Notes under the pieces: generated by a model | Seen by the model: only the letters and a program-made list of their open reading frames with translations | Database searches by the model: none | What the model was told of the DNA's origin: nothing | Part shown: piece after piece, positions 61,425 through 63,176 of the stretch | How positions within the stretch are numbered: the first letter of the stretch is position 1 | How the letters are laid out: every line of letters begins with the position of its first letter | Program-made: the position numbers and the translations under genes | DNA from: Maribrevibacterium harenarium | GTDB lineage: Bacteria > Pseudomonadota > Gammaproteobacteria > Pseudomonadales > Marinomonadaceae | Reading direction: 5' to 3' | Length of the DNA stretch: 63,176 nt | Assembly: GCF_006385675.1 (NCBI RefSeq) | Contig: NZ_VFRR01000021.1 | Location: 1 to 63,176, forward strand

Positions 61425-62771
61425 ATGAATATGATCAAGCTTCCCCCTGACTCTAAATTACTCGACCCATCTTTTACCTTCGGAGTCGCGACTGCGTCGT
61501 TCCAAATCGAAGGCGCGAACCAAGAGGACGGACGCTTACCAAGTATTTGGGATACGTTTTGCGCGACACCAGGAAAGGTCTTTAATGGCGATGATGGCAG
61601 TATCGCCTGCGACCACTACCACCGCTGGCAAGATGATATCGAACTCATTAGCCAACTCAATGTAGACGCTTACCGACTATCAATTGCATGGCCTCGAGTA
61701 TTAGATAAGGACGGAGCGCTCAACGATAAGGGCGTGCAGTTTTACCGTAACTTACTAACCGCCTTAAAAGCCAAAGGCATACGCACCTTTGTCACACTGT
61801 ACCATTGGGATCTACCCCAGTATTTAGAAGATTTAGGCGGCTGGGTTAACCGTCAAACCGCTTATCGTTTTGCCGAATATGTTGATGTCATTACCAAAGC
61901 ACTAGGAGATCTAGTTGATAGCTGGGCAACCTTTAACGAACCCTTCTGCGCAGCGATATTGGGCTATGAATACGGCATCCACGCTCCTGGACATAAAAAT
62001 CACCGTCTAGGTCGACAAGCCGCCCACCACATCCTACTGGCACACGGACTCGCTATGCCAATCATTAGACGTAACTGTCCTAATAGCCAAGCCGGGATTG
62101 TGCTAAATATGAACCGCACCTATGCCGCGAGTGCTAGCCCTGATGATCGCTTTGCGGCACTTATAAGAGACACACTGGATAACCACTTTTTTATCGCGCC
62201 CCTTTTAACGGGAGCTTACCCAAAGCTGCTGGGGCGTGTACTGCCGGATTATCTTCCTGTAATAGCTGAAGGGGATCTGGAGATCATTGCGCAACCAATC
62301 GATTTTCTGGGCCTAAACTACTACACCTGCAATCATAATCGCTTTCATCCTGAGCGCATTTTTGAGGATGTAAAAAACTCTGAACCAGCTGAATACACGG
62401 ATATCGGCTGGGAAATCGCTCCTCACGCTTTTACGGAGCTCTTAGTTGAGCTAAACCAACAGTACACCTTGCCACCACTCTTTATCACCGAAAATGGTGC
62501 TGCTTGCGCCGATAGTTTAGTCGATGGCACAGTAGACGATGATCAAAGAGTTCGCTATATCAATAGTCACTTACAGGCGGTAGATGCTGCCATTAACGCT
62601 GGGGTGGATATTCGGGGATACTTCGCCTGGAGCTTAATGGACAATTTTGAATGGGCTGAAGGTTACAACAAACGCTTCGGACTAATCTATGTTGATTATC
62701 GAACTCAGGAACGCACCATCAAACGCAGCGGACATGTTTTTAAAGACTTTCTAGCTAGCCGGAAAGCCTAG
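61425..62771 (+). CDS. GH1 beta-glucosidase
   Basis: A glycoside hydrolase family 1 enzyme of 448 aa (446 from the second ATG, which is better spaced from AGG). The acid/base is E172 in WATFNEPFC and the nucleophile E356 in FITENGAAC; the glycone-binding LDNHFFIAPL, NYYTCNHNR and WSLMDNFEWAEGY are typical. No signal peptide, so it should act in the cytosol on imported beta-glucosides. It is a lone gene: no sugar transporter, phosphotransferase component or regulator is next to it. A weak promoter-like TTGACC (61,371) may drive it. Confidence 0.93.
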   Translation: MNMIKLPPDSKLLDPSFTFGVATASFQIEGANQEDGRLPSIWDTFCATPGKVFNGDDGSIACDHYHRWQDDIELISQLNVDAYRLSIAWPRVLDKDGALNDKGVQFYRNLLTALKAKGIRTFVTLYHWDLPQYLEDLGGWVNRQTAYRFAEYVDVITKALGDLVDSWATFNEPFCAAILGYEYGIHAPGHKNHRLGRQAAHHILLAHGLAMPIIRRNCPNSQAGIVLNMNRTYAASASPDDRFAALIRDTLDNHFFIAPLLTGAYPKLLGRVLPDYLPVIAEGDLEIIAQPIDFLGLNYYTCNHNRFHPERIFEDVKNSEPAEYTDIGWEIAPHAFTELLVELNQQYTLPPLFITENGAACADSLVDGTVDDDQRVRYINSHLQAVDAAINAGVDIRGYFAWSLMDNFEWAEGYNKRFGLIYVDYRTQERTIKRSGHVFKDFLASRKA

Positions 62772-62823
62772 CAGCCTTCACTCGTCATATCGGTAGCGAC
62801 CATACGAGCCTACTTGGCTTACA

Positions 62824-62834
62824 GGGTCAGACCC
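62824..62834 (+). repeat. core palindrome, unit 1 left
   Basis: GGGTCAGACCC, perfect 5-bp arms around one A. Confidence 0.85.
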
Positions 62835-62873
62835 CCTCATAGCCTCAGCATCGCACACCACCACAGTTCTGGC

Positions 62874-62886
62874 GGGGTCTGACCCC
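62874..62886 (-). repeat. core palindrome, unit 1 right (inverted)
   Basis: GGGGTCTGACCCC, perfect 6-bp arms, 50 bp from the first and in opposite orientation. Confidence 0.85.
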
Positions 62887-62906
62887 TTCTCCTACCAAGA
62901 GCGAGG

Positions 62907-62971
62907 CATCAGGCACTGTTCCGCAGCGACCTTACAAGCTTGCTTGTGGAGCCAGGAACAGTAGCCTGATG
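62907..62971. repeat. large stem-loop between the repeat units
   Basis: Arms 62907-62922 and 62955-62971 match over 16 bp with one extra base; the loop carries a further ACAAGC-TT-GCTTGT hairpin (62934-62947). Confidence 0.75.
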
Positions 62972-63087
62972 GCGAGTGACAGGGGATCAATCCATATCAG
63001 GGTCAGCCCCCCTAGACTTCAGCTTCCAGCTCAACCACCGTTTTTCTGGAGATCTGACCCTTTTGCTATTTCGCTTTCAGCAAGCAC

Positions 63088-63119
63088 AAAAAAGCCCTGA
63101 CCGTTTCCGATCAGGGCTT
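63088..63119 (-). terminator. rRNA operon terminator
   Basis: Minus strand: 11-bp stem AAGCCCTGATC/GGTCAGGGCTT, GGAAAC loop, then T6, starting 12 bp after the 5S gene. Confidence 0.95.
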
Positions 63120-63130
63120 CTGTGTTTGAA

Positions 63131-63176
63131 GCTTGACGACGACCTACTCTCACATGGGATCTCCCACACTACCATC
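63131..63176 (-). rRNA. rrf: 5S ribosomal RNA, 3' part (cut by the window edge)
   Basis: The minus-strand sequence GATGGTAGTGTGGGAGATCC, then CATGTGAGAGTAGGTCGTCG, is the 3' third of a gammaproteobacterial 5S gene, close to Pseudomonas. The rest lies beyond the window. An rrn operon on the minus strand must end here. Confidence 0.95.

Larger units (their letters stand above)
62791..63066. repeat. degenerate two-unit intergenic repeat (GGGTC-N-GACCC core) next to the 5S gene
   Basis: The 358-bp stretch between the GH1 gene and 5S has no open frame of note. It holds two related units. Unit 1 has AGCGACCATACGAGCCTACTTG (62795-62816), then GGGTCAGACCC (62824-62834) and an inverted GGGGTCTGACCCC (62874-62886). 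Unit 2 has AGCGACCTTACAAGCTTGCTTG (62925-62946), then GGGTCAGCCCC (63000-63010) and a weaker inverted AGATCTGACCC (63050-63060). The two core pairs are both 50 bp apart. Between them lies a 16-bp inverted repeat with one bulge (62907-62922 and 62955-62971). It resembles REP/REPIN-like elements associated with RAYT transposases; no transposase is here. Confidence 0.7.

Noticed and set aside
62791..63066. GGGTC repeats considered as a CRISPR array or as rrn regulatory sites
   Set aside because: Only two pairs, inverted in orientation, with related sequence between them; the layout fits a REP-like repeat better.

Overview
The window is a marine-type gammaproteobacterial chromosome segment. Gene orders resemble those I know from Pseudomonas and the Oceanospirillales/Cellvibrionales: ispB, rplU-rpmA-obgE-proB, rpsT, murJ-ribF-ileS-lspA-fkpB-ispH; fabA-fabB; uvrA next to an MFS gene and ssb; birA-coaX-SPOR followed by tRNA-Tyr/Gly/Thr/Trp and secE. 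I cannot name the genus from sequence alone. It is almost entirely core housekeeping DNA. I found no prophage, insertion sequence with transposase, CRISPR array, defence locus or biosynthetic cluster.

Layout. Positions 1-231 hold the promoter and 16S leader of an rRNA operon that runs off the left edge (minus strand). 232-15,727 carry isoprenoid, lipoprotein, tRNA-charging, flavin, cell-wall, proline and ribosome-assembly genes, an octaprenyl diphosphate synthase, an alpha/beta hydrolase and the fabAB operon. 15,805-26,437 carry two acyltransferases, a PreP-like M16 metalloprotease, an Smr-domain protein, ssb, a YajR-like transporter and SOS-controlled uvrA. 26,533-57,193 is a minus-strand transcription/translation block of about 31 kb: tRNA-Tyr-Gly-Thr, tRNA-Trp-secE-nusG-rplKAJL-rpoBC, rpsL-rpsG-fusA-tuf, then the S10, spc and alpha operons ending with rplQ. 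57,267-62,771 carry a SPOR-like protein, coaX, birA, a secreted hydrolase, a GNAT protein and a GH1 beta-glucosidase. 62,772-63,176 hold a degenerate repeat array, an rrn terminator and the 3' end of a 5S rRNA gene on the minus strand.

The interval therefore lies between two rRNA operons transcribed in the same direction. The translation block is cut into transcription units by signals readable in the sequence: sigma70-type promoters before tRNA-Tyr, tRNA-Trp, rpsL, rpsJ, rpsH and rpsM; intrinsic terminators after tRNA-Thr, rpoC, tuf and rplQ; an L10 leader before rplJ; and an attenuator-like hairpin between rplL and rpoB.

No clearly new system was found. The best leads are a 10-residue cysteine-containing insertion in the only EF-Tu, loss of the tufB copy expected between tRNA-Thr and tRNA-Trp, an operator-like palindrome on the fabAB promoter, an attenuator-like hairpin at the rpsJ stop codon, a palindrome on the str promoter, and a two-unit repeat built on a GGGTC-N-GACCC core beside the right-hand rrn operon.
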